Shown: piece after piece, positions 19,177 to 29,062 of the stretch
How the letters are laid out: every line of letters starts with the position of its first letter
Position numbering within the stretch: position 1 is the stretch's first letter
Origin: Tranquillimonas rosea
GTDB lineage: Bacteria; Pseudomonadota; Alphaproteobacteria; Rhodobacterales; Rhodobacteraceae
Assembly: GCF_900111315.1 (NCBI RefSeq)
Contig: NZ_FOGU01000001.1
Span: forward strand, 434,001-498,000
Direction of reading: 5' to 3'
DNA: 64,000 bases
Notes under the pieces: model-generated
What the model saw: only the letters and a program-made list of their open reading frames with translations
Databases searched by the model: none
Told to the model about the DNA's origin: nothing
Program-made: the position numbers and the translations under genes

Positions 19177-19584
19177 TTAATGCGCCGAGAGCAGCCGTCC
19201 GGCCTGCGTTTCGGCAGCAATTTCGGCGCGGCCAACCGCGCAATAGCCCTCGGGATTGTCCGGCGTGGCGCCCCGCGCGGCCAGATCGGCGCGGATGCGG
19301 TAGCGCAACGCGTCCTCGGCGGCGTCGTTGTTGCGCAGCGCCTTGATGTCGGCCGAGCTGTATCCCTTGCGCTCGGCGTAGTTCTTCAGAGAGTTCAGGA
19401 ACGTTACCGCCCGGATCCAGCGCGGCGAGATGTCGTCGCAGTTCTTGCGTACCTCGTCGGCGAGACCGATCGCGTAGAATCCCGACACCACGGTCGGGTC
19501 CTCTTCCAGCGGCGGCAGCGCCTGGGCGATGGCCGGGTTGCTCAGTCCGACGACAAGGGCGAGCGCGGCGATGGGGCGTGTCAT
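19177..19584 (-). CDS. Exported DUF5333-type protein in the nuo operon
   Basis: 135 residues starting at ATG 19584 (AGGAG 8-12 bases upstream). A Sec signal peptide ends near NPAIAQA. The mature protein shows the pattern I associate with the Rhodobacterales family DUF5333: ALPPL near the mature N-terminus, a CDDI segment, GYSSADI, and a C-terminal YCAVGRAEIA. Two cysteines (in KNCDDI and GYCAV) could form a periplasmic disulfide. Position between nuoF and nuoG suggests a link with complex I, but the function is unknown. A longer start at 19614 lacks a binding site. Confidence 0.75.
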   Translation of the reverse strand: MTRPIAALALVVGLSNPAIAQALPPLEEDPTVVSGFYAIGLADEVRKNCDDISPRWIRAVTFLNSLKNYAERKGYSSADIKALRNNDAAEDALRYRIRADLAARGATPDNPEGYCAVGRAEIAAETQAGRLLSAH

Positions 19585-19673
19585 GCGGAACTCCTGCGTC
19601 AATGGGCGGCACATCCCGGCACCGATATCGCCATCCCGCGCCCCCGTGACAAGTCACGCGACCGCGAGCCGCC

Positions 19674-20018
19674 TCAACGGAAGGTGCAGCGCCCCGCCAC
19701 GGTCAGGTTCCGCCCGTCGCTCCGGACGTCCCAGTCTCCGGTCGCCGGATCGTTTGCCCAGTCAACGTCAGGCCCGCCATAGCGCTTGATGCAGTAGCTG
19801 ACGCCACCGTAGCGCAGCGATTCGCGTACCGCGGCAAGCTCGTTTCCGGCGGCGCGGTAGGCCGTCACGGAAAAGTCGCGCTGATCTTCGCCGCGCGACA
19901 GGCTGGTGCTGAACGGCAAGGCGCGCTCGGCCTCTGCCCGCGTGCCCAACACGCGCGAACGGATGCCGCATCCGGCGAGGGACGCGATCAGGACCAGGAA
20001 AACCGCCATTCGCAGCAT
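19674..20018 (-). CDS. Small lipoprotein between nuoF and nuoG
   Basis: 114 residues starting at ATG 20018 (GAAGG upstream). The lipobox is SLAGC, giving lipidated Cys near position 17. The mature part is polar and beta-rich and contains a later Cys pair (SYCIKRYGG and GRCTF). It resembles short uncharacterised roseobacter lipoproteins. The second Met (20009) would also keep the signal but has no Shine-Dalgarno. Co-directional with nuo; function unknown. Confidence 0.7.
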   Translation of the reverse strand: MLRMAVFLVLIASLAGCGIRSRVLGTRAEAERALPFSTSLSRGEDQRDFSVTAYRAAGNELAAVRESLRYGGVSYCIKRYGGPDVDWANDPATGDWDVRSDGRNLTVAGRCTFR

Positions 20019-20096
20019 GTTGCACACCTTCGGGCCGTACGGGTTCGGACCGTCCTTAACCCATCCGGCCGCCGCGGCCAATCCTGACCGGCGCGT

Positions 20097-20387
20097 TCAG
20101 CCCGCCGCGTCCCGAACGATCCGCGCATCCGTTGCACCGACCGCACGCGCCTGGTCGATCTTGAGCTCGGCCACGCTCTCGTGACGCATCCGCGCGACCA
20201 CCCGTTCGATCATCGGCAGCACGACGACAGAGATCGTCGGCACGGTGAACAGCGTCGAGAACAGGATCTTGAGCCAGAGCGACACATCGATACCAAGCCA
20301 CTCGAAGGCATAGGAAAACAGTAGGACGCCCGGATATACGCAAATCCAGATCAGTCCGACGAAAACGAGGCGGTCTTTGACGCGCAA
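20097..20387 (-). CDS. Small two-span membrane protein between nuoF and nuoG
   Basis: 96 residues with two membrane helices (about residues 7-27 and 38-60) and a cytoplasmic C-terminal helix rich in Arg, Glu and Asp (RMRHESVAELKIDQAR). The start is TTG at 20387, supported by AGGAG 9-13 bases upstream; no ATG exists near the N-terminus. I recognise no named family. Position after nuoF (115-bp gap) suggests expression with complex I. It ends 78 bp before the next gene in the operon. Confidence 0.65.
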   Translation of the reverse strand: MRVKDRLVFVGLIWICVYPGVLLFSYAFEWLGIDVSLWLKILFSTLFTVPTISVVVLPMIERVVARMRHESVAELKIDQARAVGATDARIVRDAAG

Positions 20388-20502
20388 GGCGAGCTCCTGT
20401 GGCTGTGGGCCCGCGTGCCGCGCGCCGAAGGGGAGAGCCTACAAACGACAACGCCCGCCGCACGGTTTCCCGGCGGCGGGCGCGTCAGAACGGCGCGGCG
20501 CA

Positions 20503-21789
<1,287 letters not shown>

Positions 21790-21793
21790 CGTT

Positions 21794-22021
21794 CTATCCG
21801 TCCTGCTTGTCCCGGCGCCTGCGCCAGATCTGATATGTCACCGCAAGCGACCACACGAAAGCCGCCAAGGCGGCGAGATCGAACAAAAAGAGCCAGCGCG
21901 CCGGCCAGCCGAGGCCGGTTCCAAGCCAGTTCAGCCCGATCCAGGCAAACATGGTTCCGACCATCACCAACGCCACGAGTTTGGCGCGGCGGGCCAGGAT
22001 CATGTCTTCGTCGTCGGCCAT
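21794..22021 (-). CDS. DUF5337-type small membrane protein
   Basis: 75 residues: charged N-terminus ([15 protein letters not shown]), two membrane helices (about residues 14-30 and 42-64) and a basic C-terminal end RRRRDKQDG. It matches, from memory, the Rhodobacterales family DUF5337, which is usually found beside nuoE/nuoF. Four bp before nuoF and 78 bp after the HHH protein gene. No enzymatic residues are evident; a structural or assembly role in complex I would fit. Confidence 0.7.
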   Translation of the reverse strand: MADDEDMILARRAKLVALVMVGTMFAWIGLNWLGTGLGWPARWLFLFDLAALAAFVWSLAVTYQIWRRRRDKQDG

Positions 22022-22099
22022 GGGCCCCCGTTCGATCCTCTATCGCGGGACGGTCCTAGCGCAGATTTGCGCCGGAGGCGAGCCGACCTATCGTCACGG

Positions 22100-22834
22100 T
22101 CAGTAGACGTCGCCCTTGTCGACCCGCTTGGAAAACTCCGTCTCTCCGCCACCGGCGAGCACCTTGGCCTGCGCGACCCAGTCGTCCCGGCTGACCCGCC
22201 CCTTGAACCCCTCGAGGTTCTGGTCGACCCAGGCGACCTCGGCCGGTCCCCACGCCGCGATCTGGTCGAAATGGTACAGGCCCATGCCGTGCAACATCTC
22301 CTCCAGCTTGGGACCGACGCCCTTGATCTCCTTCAGGTCGTCCGCTCCCCCCTCGCGCGGGGCGTTCAACGTCGGCGGCTTCGTGCCCTCGCCCGCCGCG
22401 TCCACCGCGTCCCGGCTCGGCCCCGAGGCCGCGGCCCCGCCATGCGACTCGTAGCGCCACTCGCCCTTGCGATCCGCCAGTTCTTCCTCGCCCGGAAGGA
22501 CGGTGCCGGTTTTCACGCCGCCCTGCGGTCCGCTCGCGTCGGGATGGCCGGCCCGCGCCTCCTCGGCGCTCGGCGCATCGCCGGGCGAGCGCAGATGGTC
22601 CGAGGTCCGTTCCGCGACCGGCGCGGGCGTCTCGCCATGCGCACGATGTCCCGGTCCGCGGTGGAAGCCCCGGAACAGGACCACGGCGGCCACGGCCGCG
22701 ACCGCCAAGGCCAGAAACAGTGCCGGTGAGAAGGCGAACCCGCCAACCACCATCAACGCCACGAAAGCGACAAGCCAGATGCCGGCGGAAATGCCGCCGA
22801 CTGCGGCCAGAGACCCCTGCGTTTGTTTCGACAT
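22100..22834 (-). CDS. Membrane-anchored protein with C-terminal helix-hairpin-helix domain, paralogous to the NuoE tail
   Basis: 244 residues from ATG 22834. Two N-terminal membrane helices (about residues 10-32 and 35-54), then a polar disordered linker (about 60-160) and a C-terminal HHH domain at about 165-226 with IKGVGPKLEEML and FKGRVSRDDW. By hand alignment 43 of 62 positions are identical to the last domain of NuoE encoded just upstream. HHH domains of this type usually bind DNA or proteins. Lying between nuoE and nuoF, it is probably a complex I accessory or assembly protein. The upstream frame (to 22864) has no binding site. Confidence 0.75.
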   Translation of the reverse strand: MSKQTQGSLAAVGGISAGIWLVAFVALMVVGGFAFSPALFLALAVAAVAAVVLFRGFHRGPGHRAHGETPAPVAERTSDHLRSPGDAPSAEEARAGHPDASGPQGGVKTGTVLPGEEELADRKGEWRYESHGGAAASGPSRDAVDAAGEGTKPPTLNAPREGGADDLKEIKGVGPKLEEMLHGMGLYHFDQIAAWGPAEVAWVDQNLEGFKGRVSRDDWVAQAKVLAGGGETEFSKRVDKGDVY

Positions 22835-22899
22835 ACCTTCACTCTCCCTGTCGTAAAGGGCCACCCAGAGCTGCCCCCACGTCAGGTTGTAGCGTGAAA

Positions 22900-24108
22900 T
22901 CAGGTGTCTGTCTCCCCGTCCGAGTTCAGGCCGCGTGCCTGGCCGACCCAGTCGTCCCGGACGGCCCGTCCCTTGAAACCTTCGATGTTACGGTCGACCC
23001 AGGCCAGCTCGGCCTCGTTCCAGCCGGCGATCTGGTCGAAATGGTAGATGCCGCGGCCGTTCAGCTGCTCGGCCAGCTTGGGACCGATTCCCTTGATCCG
23101 GGTCAGGTCGTCGCCCTTTCCGTCCCGCGGCTTGTCCAGCCCCTCGGGCTGTCGCGTGTCCTCGTCCGGCAGGTCCGACGCGGCCCCGGTTTCACCCGCG
23201 CGCGATGTCGCGGAGGCTGCGGCGGCAGGCGCGCCCTCGGCGGGGCGTCCCTTCTGGTCGACGGGCGCTTCCTGCTTGGTCGTCCCGGTGGCGTCCGGCG
23301 CAGTGTGCTCGGCGGGCTGCGGCCCCGGCGTCTGGCCGGAATCGGGCGTACGAGTCAGGTTGTCGCCGCGCTCGATCGCGGGCTGCTTGCCGGCCGCGCC
23401 GGCCGGGCGCCACGGCTTGAGCAGCGGCACCTCGGTGCCGTCGATGCGCTTGACCGTGTCGCCGATCGACTTGGCGAGGTCGATGCTGGCGTTGTGCGGC
23501 TGGCGCTTGTCGTCATCCACCTGCAGCGATGTCAGCCCGCCCGCCGGCTCGCTCGCGAAGCGGCCCTGCTGCGGGCCCGGCGTCGGCACCTTGCCGGCGG
23601 CCATCTCGTCGAGGATCTCGGCGAAACGCTCCTGCGTCAGATCCTCGTAGTAATCCTTGCCGATCATCGCCATCGGCGCGTTCGCGCAGGCACCAAGGCA
23701 CTCGACTTCTTCCCAGGTAAACTTGCCGTCGTCGGAGATCTCGAACTGGTTCTGCGCGATCCTCTCCTTGCAAACGGCCATGAGGTCCTCGGCGCCGCAG
23801 ATCATGCAGGATGTGGTGCCGCAGACCTGGACATGCGCGATGCTGCCCACGGGGTGCAGCTGGAACATGAAGTAGAAGGTCGCCACTTCGAGCACCCGGA
23901 TATCGGCCATGCCCAGCATCTCGGCGATGTATTCGATCGCCTTGCGGCTGATCCAGCCCTCCTGCTCCTGCGCGCGCCACAGAAGCGGGATCACGGCGCT
24001 CGCCTGGCGGCCTTCGGGATACTTGGTGATCTGCGCCATCGCCCATTCCAGGTTGGCGGGCGTGAAGGCGAAGCTCTCGGGCTGGTCGTGGTGAAGACGA
24101 CGTAGCAT
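22900..24108 (-). CDS. nuoE: NADH-quinone oxidoreductase subunit E with long C-terminal extension
   Basis: 402 residues, about twice the usual NuoE. Residues 1-185 are the normal thioredoxin-like subunit with [2Fe-2S] (N1a) ligands Cys96, Cys101, Cys137 and Cys141 (CGTTSC and CLGAC). Residues 186-330 form a Pro/Ala/Gly-rich linker, and residues 333-394 a helix-hairpin-helix domain ([31 protein letters not shown]). The tail is not needed for electron transfer. The following gene encodes a membrane protein with almost the same terminal domain. Gap to nuoD 90 bp, holding a small GGGCGC/GCGCCC hairpin. Confidence 0.92.
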   Translation of the reverse strand: MLRRLHHDQPESFAFTPANLEWAMAQITKYPEGRQASAVIPLLWRAQEQEGWISRKAIEYIAEMLGMADIRVLEVATFYFMFQLHPVGSIAHVQVCGTTSCMICGAEDLMAVCKERIAQNQFEISDDGKFTWEEVECLGACANAPMAMIGKDYYEDLTQERFAEILDEMAAGKVPTPGPQQGRFASEPAGGLTSLQVDDDKRQPHNASIDLAKSIGDTVKRIDGTEVPLLKPWRPAGAAGKQPAIERGDNLTRTPDSGQTPGPQPAEHTAPDATGTTKQEAPVDQKGRPAEGAPAAAASATSRAGETGAASDLPDEDTRQPEGLDKPRDGKGDDLTRIKGIGPKLAEQLNGRGIYHFDQIAGWNEAELAWVDRNIEGFKGRAVRDDWVGQARGLNSDGETDT

Positions 24109-24198
24109 GTGTCGTTATCCTGTCCGGGTCCTATTGGGCCATGCGAGATGGCCGGAAAGTGGGGCGGAAAGACCGGGCGCACCGGCGCCCGCCCTTTC

Positions 24199-25410
24199 TC
24201 AGCGGTCGACTTCGCCGAAAACGATGTCGAGCGTGCCGATGATCGCGGCGACGTCGGCCAGCTGGTGGCCCTTGGTCAGATGGTCCATCGCCTGCAGATG
24301 AAGGTATCCCGGCGCGCGGATCTTGGCGCGATAGGGACGGTTCGTGCCATCGGCCACGAGATACACGCCGAACTCGCCCTTGGGCGCCTCGACCGCGGCG
24401 TAGATCTCGCCCTCGGGGACGTGGAAGCCCTCGGTATAAAGCTTGAAGTGATGGATCAGCGCTTCCATCGAGGTCTTCATGTCGCCGCGCGTGGGCGGGG
24501 CGATCTTGCCGCGCGCCATCACCGGGCCCGGCTCGTTGCGCAGTTTCTCGCAGGCCTGCTTCACGATGCGCACCGATTCCCGCATCTCGGCCATGCGGAC
24601 GAGGTAGCGGTCGTAGCAGTCCCCGTTCTTGCCGACCGGGATCTTGAAGTCGAACTCGTCGTAGCACTCGTAGGGCTGCGCGCGCCGCAGATCCCAGGCC
24701 AGGCCCGAGCCCCGCACCATCACGCCGGAGAAGCCCCAGTCCTGGATGTCCTGCTCGTTCACGACGGCGATGTTGGCGTTGCGCTGCTTGAAAATTCGGT
24801 TCTCGGTCAGCAGACCGTCGATGTCGTCGAGCACGGGGGGAAACGCGTCCGCCCACTCGTCGATGTCCTCGATCAGCTTGGGCGGCAGATCCTGGTGGAC
24901 GCCGCCGGGACGGAAATACGCCGCGTGAAGCCGCGCGCCGCAGGCCCGCTCGTAGAAGATCATCAGCTTCTCGCGCTCTTCGAAGCCCCAGAGCGGCGGG
25001 GTCAGCGCGCCCACGTCCATCGCCTGCGTCGTGACGTTCAGCAGGTGGTTCAGGATGCGGCCGATCTCGCTATAGAGCACGCGGATCAGCTGCGCCCGGC
25101 GCGGCACCTCGGTGCCGGTCAGCCGCTCGATCGCCAGGCACCACGCGTGCTCCTGGTTCATCGGCGCAACATAGTCGAGCCGGTCGAAATACGGCAGGTT
25201 CTGCAGGTAGGTCCTGCTCTCCATCAGTTTTTCTGTGCCGCGGTGGAGAAGGCCGATATGCGGGTCGACGCGGTCCACGATCTCGCCGTCAAGCTCCAGC
25301 ACTAGCCGGAGCACGCCGTGCGCGGCGGGGTGCTGCGGCCCGAAGTTGATGTTGAAGTTGCGGATCTTCTGTTCGCCGGTTTCGACGTCGCCGAATTTCT
25401 GTCCATCCAT
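24199..25410 (-). CDS. nuoD: NADH-quinone oxidoreductase subunit D
   Basis: 403 residues, the 49-kDa quinone-site subunit related to NiFe-hydrogenase large subunits but lacking the metal cysteines. The start [12 protein letters not shown] leads into [15 protein letters not shown], the conserved loop holding the quinone-contacting His; the Tyr of the Q site lies in the segment [16 protein letters not shown] lies 8-12 bases before the ATG. It follows the sulfotransferase gene by 10 bp. Confidence 0.96.
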   Translation of the reverse strand: MDGQKFGDVETGEQKIRNFNINFGPQHPAAHGVLRLVLELDGEIVDRVDPHIGLLHRGTEKLMESRTYLQNLPYFDRLDYVAPMNQEHAWCLAIERLTGTEVPRRAQLIRVLYSEIGRILNHLLNVTTQAMDVGALTPPLWGFEEREKLMIFYERACGARLHAAYFRPGGVHQDLPPKLIEDIDEWADAFPPVLDDIDGLLTENRIFKQRNANIAVVNEQDIQDWGFSGVMVRGSGLAWDLRRAQPYECYDEFDFKIPVGKNGDCYDRYLVRMAEMRESVRIVKQACEKLRNEPGPVMARGKIAPPTRGDMKTSMEALIHHFKLYTEGFHVPEGEIYAAVEAPKGEFGVYLVADGTNRPYRAKIRAPGYLHLQAMDHLTKGHQLADVAAIIGTLDIVFGEVDR

Positions 25411-25420
25411 GGTCAGACCC

Positions 25421-26317
25421 TCATCCAGTCGCGCCGCGCAGGGACGGCGCCGTGACGTCCAGCCAGGCGTCGGGCAGCCGACCCATCACCTTTTGGACAT
25501 GCTCGTATTGCGGTTGCAGCCAAGCCCGCGCTCGTCTGCGCTGGCCCGGCTTCAGCTCGATCTTCTCGCCCTCGTGCACCCGGCGGGCGGTGTCGCCCTC
25601 GCGCGCGGATATGCCGAGGAAACGGCACAGGCGCGGCAAACCGCCCGGCGCGATCAGCTCTTCGTAGAACATCACCAGCAGCCGCTCGGGCGCGATGGCA
25701 GCGTCGAGACGCCCCAGGGCGCCGGCATAGTCGCCCCGAATCTCGATTTCGCGTTCTTCGCCGCGCAGCGTGCGGTTCAGGATACGCGCGGTACGCTCGG
25801 GCTCGGCCGTGGGTTCGGGGCTGCGCCGGCGGGCGATCATGCGCACATGGCTCCACAGACGTGCGACGGGGTCGCGCAGCAGGTAGACGAAGCGCACGTC
25901 CGGCAGAAGCCGTGCCATCGCCGAAAGCCGCTCGGTCGGAAGCAGCGCATAGGCCGGCGTCACGTCGCCCACCAAGGCAGCCTCGCCCCGCCCGGCTTGG
26001 AGGTAGTCAAGGTAGCCGCTGACATCGCCCTCGTCCGCGGTCAGCACGTCGCGGTAGGCGCGGCGGTCGGCAATACGCTCTTCCAGCCGCGGGCGCCGCT
26101 CGACCGGGGCGGTCCACCAGCGCTGCGTGAGAGTGTCGATCGTCTCGCCATGCTGCCGCGCCTCGACATCGCGCCGGCCGGACTCGAGCGCATCGAAGTA
26201 ATGCAGTTCCTTGATCGACCGCAGATGACATTCGGGATGCCCTGCGAGTTCCTCGTAGAGCCACGAGGTCCCCGCCTTGGTCGCGCCGACGCAGAACATG
26301 AGGGTTGGCGCCGCCAT
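25421..26317 (-). CDS. Sulfotransferase-family protein inside the nuo operon
   Basis: 298 residues with the PAPS sulfotransferase fold. The 5'-phosphosulfate loop is near the N-terminus ([17 protein letters not shown]), and the 3'-phosphate-binding motif is [13 protein letters not shown]; between them lies KELHYFD. Such enzymes transfer sulfate from PAPS to hydroxyl groups of lipids, sugars or small molecules; the acceptor is unknown. The ATG overlaps the stop of the 64-residue membrane protein gene (TGATG), so translation is coupled, and nuoD follows at 10 bp. It has no known role in complex I. Confidence 0.85.
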   Translation of the reverse strand: MAAPTLMFCVGATKAGTSWLYEELAGHPECHLRSIKELHYFDALESGRRDVEARQHGETIDTLTQRWWTAPVERRPRLEERIADRRAYRDVLTADEGDVSGYLDYLQAGRGEAALVGDVTPAYALLPTERLSAMARLLPDVRFVYLLRDPVARLWSHVRMIARRRSPEPTAEPERTARILNRTLRGEEREIEIRGDYAGALGRLDAAIAPERLLVMFYEELIAPGGLPRLCRFLGISAREGDTARRVHEGEKIELKPGQRRRARAWLQPQYEHVQKVMGRLPDAWLDVTAPSLRGATG

Positions 26318-26511
26318 CACACCCCCGCGCGATCCGAGAACTTGTCGCGGAACGCGATGATCCACAGCAGGATGATCGCGCCGACGGGCAGCACGGCGAA
26401 CAGCGCGAACGGAGCCGCGATGCCGTAACGGGGCAGAATCTTCCAGAACGGGATCACGAGCAGCGCCGTGAGCACCAGATACCAGAGCACCCCGTTGCCG
26501 CCGCCGATCAT
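26317..26511 (-). CDS. 64-residue two-span membrane protein between nuoC and the sulfotransferase
   Basis: Starts at ATG 26511, sharing one base with the nuoC stop (TGATG), and ends sharing one base with the sulfotransferase start. Two membrane helices (about residues 8-23 and 32-54) are joined by PFWKILPRYGI, with a short basic end (FRDKFSDRAGV). The FWKI..RYG layout is common among short uncharacterised alphaproteobacterial membrane proteins. The double stop-start overlap places it firmly in the operon. Confidence 0.75.
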   Translation of the reverse strand: MIGGGNGVLWYLVLTALLVIPFWKILPRYGIAAPFALFAVLPVGAIILLWIIAFRDKFSDRAGV

Positions 26512-27122
26512 CACTTTGCACCTTCCGTGCTCTTCTCGTCGCCGGGCAGGACGTAATCCGCGCCTTCCCACGGCGACATGAAGTCGAACTGGCGATACTC
26601 CTGCACCAGCTTGACCGGCTCGTAGATCACGCGCTTGACCTCTTCGTCGTAGCGCACCTCGGTGTAGCCGGTGGTCGGGAAGTCCTTGCGCAGCGGATAC
26701 CCGCGGAAGCCATAGTCCGTCAGGATGCGCCGCAGGTCGGGATGCCCGGTGAAGAGCAGCCCGTACATGTCGAAGACCTCGCGCTCGAACCAGTTGGCCG
26801 CCGGGAACACATTGGTGATCGAGGGCAGCATGTCCTCTTCCCGCGCGCCCAGCTTCAGGCGGATGCGATGGTTCTGGTACATCGACAGGAAGTGGTAGAC
26901 GACCTCGAACCGGGCCTCGCGCTGGGGGAAGTCGACGGCGGTGATGTCCACCAGCGTCGAGAACCGGCACGTGCGGTCGGTCTTGAGGAAGTCCACCAGC
27001 GACACCAGCGACGACGGCGCGATGGTCAGCGTCAGCTCGCCATGGGTGATGTGCCAGTTCAGAACGCAGTCGGGGCGCTTCGCCTCGATGTGTTCGCCGA
27101 GTTCGTTCAGTGCCTCGCTCAT
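26511..27122 (-). CDS. nuoC: NADH-quinone oxidoreductase subunit C
   Basis: 203 residues, the 30-kDa subunit of the complex I peripheral arm. The signature motif ERE-x-D-x-F/Y-G ([20 protein letters not shown]) is at about residues 115-135, followed by the PLRKDFP segment. It is separate from nuoD here, unlike the fused form of E. coli. The start overlaps the nuoB stop (ATGA); the stop overlaps the next start. Confidence 0.96.
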   Translation of the reverse strand: MSEALNELGEHIEAKRPDCVLNWHITHGELTLTIAPSSLVSLVDFLKTDRTCRFSTLVDITAVDFPQREARFEVVYHFLSMYQNHRIRLKLGAREEDMLPSITNVFPAANWFEREVFDMYGLLFTGHPDLRRILTDYGFRGYPLRKDFPTTGYTEVRYDEEVKRVIYEPVKLVQEYRQFDFMSPWEGADYVLPGDEKSTEGAK

Positions 27123-27652
27123 CGCGTGATCGTCCCCGTCCGGCGGATCTTACGTTGCAGCTGCAGGATGCCATAGAGCAGCGCCTCGGCCGACGGCGGG
27201 CAGCCCGGCACGTAGATGTCGATCGGGATCACCCGGTCGCAGCCGCGCACGACGCTGTAGCTGTAGTGATAGTAGCCGCCGCCATTGGCGCAGCTGCCCA
27301 TCGAGATGGTGTAGCGTGGCTCGGGCATCTGGTCGTAGACCTTGCGCAGGGCGGGCGCCATCTTGTTGGTCAGCGTGCCGGCAACGATCATGCAGTCGGA
27401 CTGGCGCGGAGAGGCCCGCGGCGCGACGCCGAACCGCTCGGCGTCGTAGCGCGGCATCGAGGTGTGCATCATCTCGACCGCGCAGCAGGCCAGACCGAAC
27501 GTCATCCAGTGCAGCGACCCGGTACGCGCCCAGTTGATGATGTCCTCGGTCGAGGTCAGCAGGAAGCCCTTGTCCTGCAGCTCGGTGTTGAGTTTCTGCG
27601 TGGTGACGTCGCGATCGACGCCCGCCGTGTTGGCAGCGGTGCTCACTCCCAT
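27119..27652 (-). CDS. nuoB: NADH-quinone oxidoreductase subunit B
   Basis: 177 residues from ATG 27652 (GGAG 7-10 bases upstream, start overlapping the nuoA end by 10 bp). It holds cluster N2, the last [4Fe-4S] centre before quinone, through the adjacent cysteines of LACCAVEMM, the Cys of MGSCANGGG and the Cys of [12 protein letters not shown] longer frame to 27763 overlaps nuoA and has no homology. The N-terminal 30 residues are a variable leader-like region common in alphaproteobacteria. Confidence 0.95.
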   Translation of the reverse strand: MGVSTAANTAGVDRDVTTQKLNTELQDKGFLLTSTEDIINWARTGSLHWMTFGLACCAVEMMHTSMPRYDAERFGVAPRASPRQSDCMIVAGTLTNKMAPALRKVYDQMPEPRYTISMGSCANGGGYYHYSYSVVRGCDRVIPIDIYVPGCPPSAEALLYGILQLQRKIRRTGTITR

Positions 27653-28008
27653 TCGAGGGCTCCTTTCTTCCATTCGTAGGCGAAGCCCACCGTGAGGACG
27701 CCGAGGAAGACCATCATCGACCAGAATCCGACATGGCCGATATCCTTGAACGCCACGGCCCAAGGGAAGAGGAACGCGATCTCGAGGTCGAAGATGATGA
27801 ACAGGATCGACACGAGATAGAAGCGCACGTCGAACTTCATCCGGGCGTCATCGAAGGCGTTGAAGCCGCATTCGTAGGCGCTGACCTTTTCGGGGTCGGG
27901 GTTCCGTACGGCCAGAACGGCGGCGGCACCGATCAGGATCAGCCCGAGAGCAACGGCGAGCCCCAGGAAAATCAGGATCGGCGCGTAATCTTGCATCAGG
28001 TCTTCCAC
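27643..28008 (-). CDS. nuoA: NADH-quinone oxidoreductase subunit A
   Basis: 121 residues from GTG 28008, the same length as the Paracoccus subunit. Three membrane helices and the conserved [23 protein letters not shown] segment, whose Cys-containing loop lies over the quinone site. I prefer the GTG because AAAGGAG lies 8-14 bases upstream; the ATG at 28032 has no binding site and the ATG at 27996 (MQDYAP) has none either. It is the first gene of the nuo operon. Confidence 0.92.
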   Translation of the reverse strand: MEDLMQDYAPILIFLGLAVALGLILIGAAAVLAVRNPDPEKVSAYECGFNAFDDARMKFDVRFYLVSILFIIFDLEIAFLFPWAVAFKDIGHVGFWSMMVFLGVLTVGFAYEWKKGALEWE

Positions 28009-28025
28009 GGGAAGGCTCCTTTCAT

Positions 28026-28084
28026 GGGGCAACGCCCCGTGACCGAGTTGGGTTCGGTTTAGACCCGGTCCAAGAGGGGGTCAA
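28026..28084 (-). promoter_or_regulatory. Candidate nuo operon promoter and leader hairpin
   Basis: On the minus strand TTGACC (28084-28079) and TAAACC (28061-28056) are 17 bases apart, a plausible -35/-10 pair that would start transcription about 40 bases before the nuoA GTG. The region is also a dyad: 28052-28066 can pair with 28078-28090 with a small bulge. A GGGGC/GCCCC stem-loop (28026-28038) lies in the predicted leader, directly before the Shine-Dalgarno. The -10 match is weak. Confidence 0.35.
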
Positions 28085-28161
28085 CCGAACGTGCGGAGCG
28101 CAGTCGCTCAAATCCCTGACAGACAGGCCCCTCACGCCGCCCGACGTATCGTCGCAGCTGG

Positions 28162-28833
28162 TCAGGCCATCTCCCACGCGGGGTAGAATTGCTGCGCGTA
28201 CAGCCGGTCCGCGCCCTCGGGCGGCAGTGCCGCCTGGAATGCGGGCCGGTCGGTGATCCGCTCGTACCATTCCGCAACCTGAGGAAAGCCCTCGAACGTG
28301 GCGAAGTGGCGGGCCATGTAGACCGCCTGCCCCACCGCGATGTCCACGGCCGAGAATCCGCTGGTCAGCAGGTAGTCACGATTCTCCACCGGCGTCGAAA
28401 GCCGTCCCTCGATCGCGCCGAAACACTTCTGCACGCGCTTCGCCTCAAGCTGCATTACGATCGGGCTGCGCATCGTGTCCTCGTAGAGCATCACGTGCTG
28501 CTGCGTCAGCGCGGCGGAATGCTGGCTGATCGTCTCGGCGAAGTGCAGCCAGACCAGCCAGTCGGCGCGCTCGATGTCTCCGGGAAGACGGCCGAGTCCG
28601 GTGTCCTGGAACGTCTCGCACAGCACCTCGATGATCGCGCCCGATTCCCAGATGATGTCGCCGTTCATTTCCAGCGCGGGCACCCGCCCCGCCGGATTCA
28701 ACGCCAGGTAATCCGCGCTCCGCAGCGTCTTGTCGAAGGGATGAACCTGCAGGCCGTAATCGACCCCGAGTTCATTGAGCAGCCAGAGAACCCGCATCGA
28801 GCGCGTCTCGTGGCAATGGTGCAGTCGGATCAT
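28162..28833 (-). CDS. Glutathione S-transferase family protein
   Basis: 223 residues. The thioredoxin-like N-domain has LHHCHETRSMRVLWLL, the NPAGRVPALE turn with its cis-Pro, and WESGAIIEVL for the gamma-glutamyl site; the helical C-domain follows, with the SAVDIAVG N-capping box. It probably conjugates or reduces with glutathione; substrate unknown. ATG 28833 has GGAGG 5-9 bases upstream. It is upstream of the nuo operon on the same strand (153 bp) and divergent from the porin gene. Confidence 0.88.
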   Translation of the reverse strand: MIRLHHCHETRSMRVLWLLNELGVDYGLQVHPFDKTLRSADYLALNPAGRVPALEMNGDIIWESGAIIEVLCETFQDTGLGRLPGDIERADWLVWLHFAETISQHSAALTQQHVMLYEDTMRSPIVMQLEAKRVQKCFGAIEGRLSTPVENRDYLLTSGFSAVDIAVGQAVYMARHFATFEGFPQVAEWYERITDRPAFQAALPPEGADRLYAQQFYPAWEMA

Positions 28834-29062
28834 CGCGCCTCCGTTGGATCGCAGGGCCATGCCGCGGCGCGGCATCCCGTGACGCTCGCAACCGCGGCAC
28901 GACTTGGCAAGAGCGGTGTTGCATCAAGCACACGAAAAGGTCGGTTTCGCCCGGTCTCTGGTCGAAAAGCGACATGCGCCCCGGAACCGGCCGCAGGTCC
29001 CACCTTTGGACCGACAGGTTCGTCACGCACGGACCGACCGAAGTCCTACAGCGGAGTTTTTC

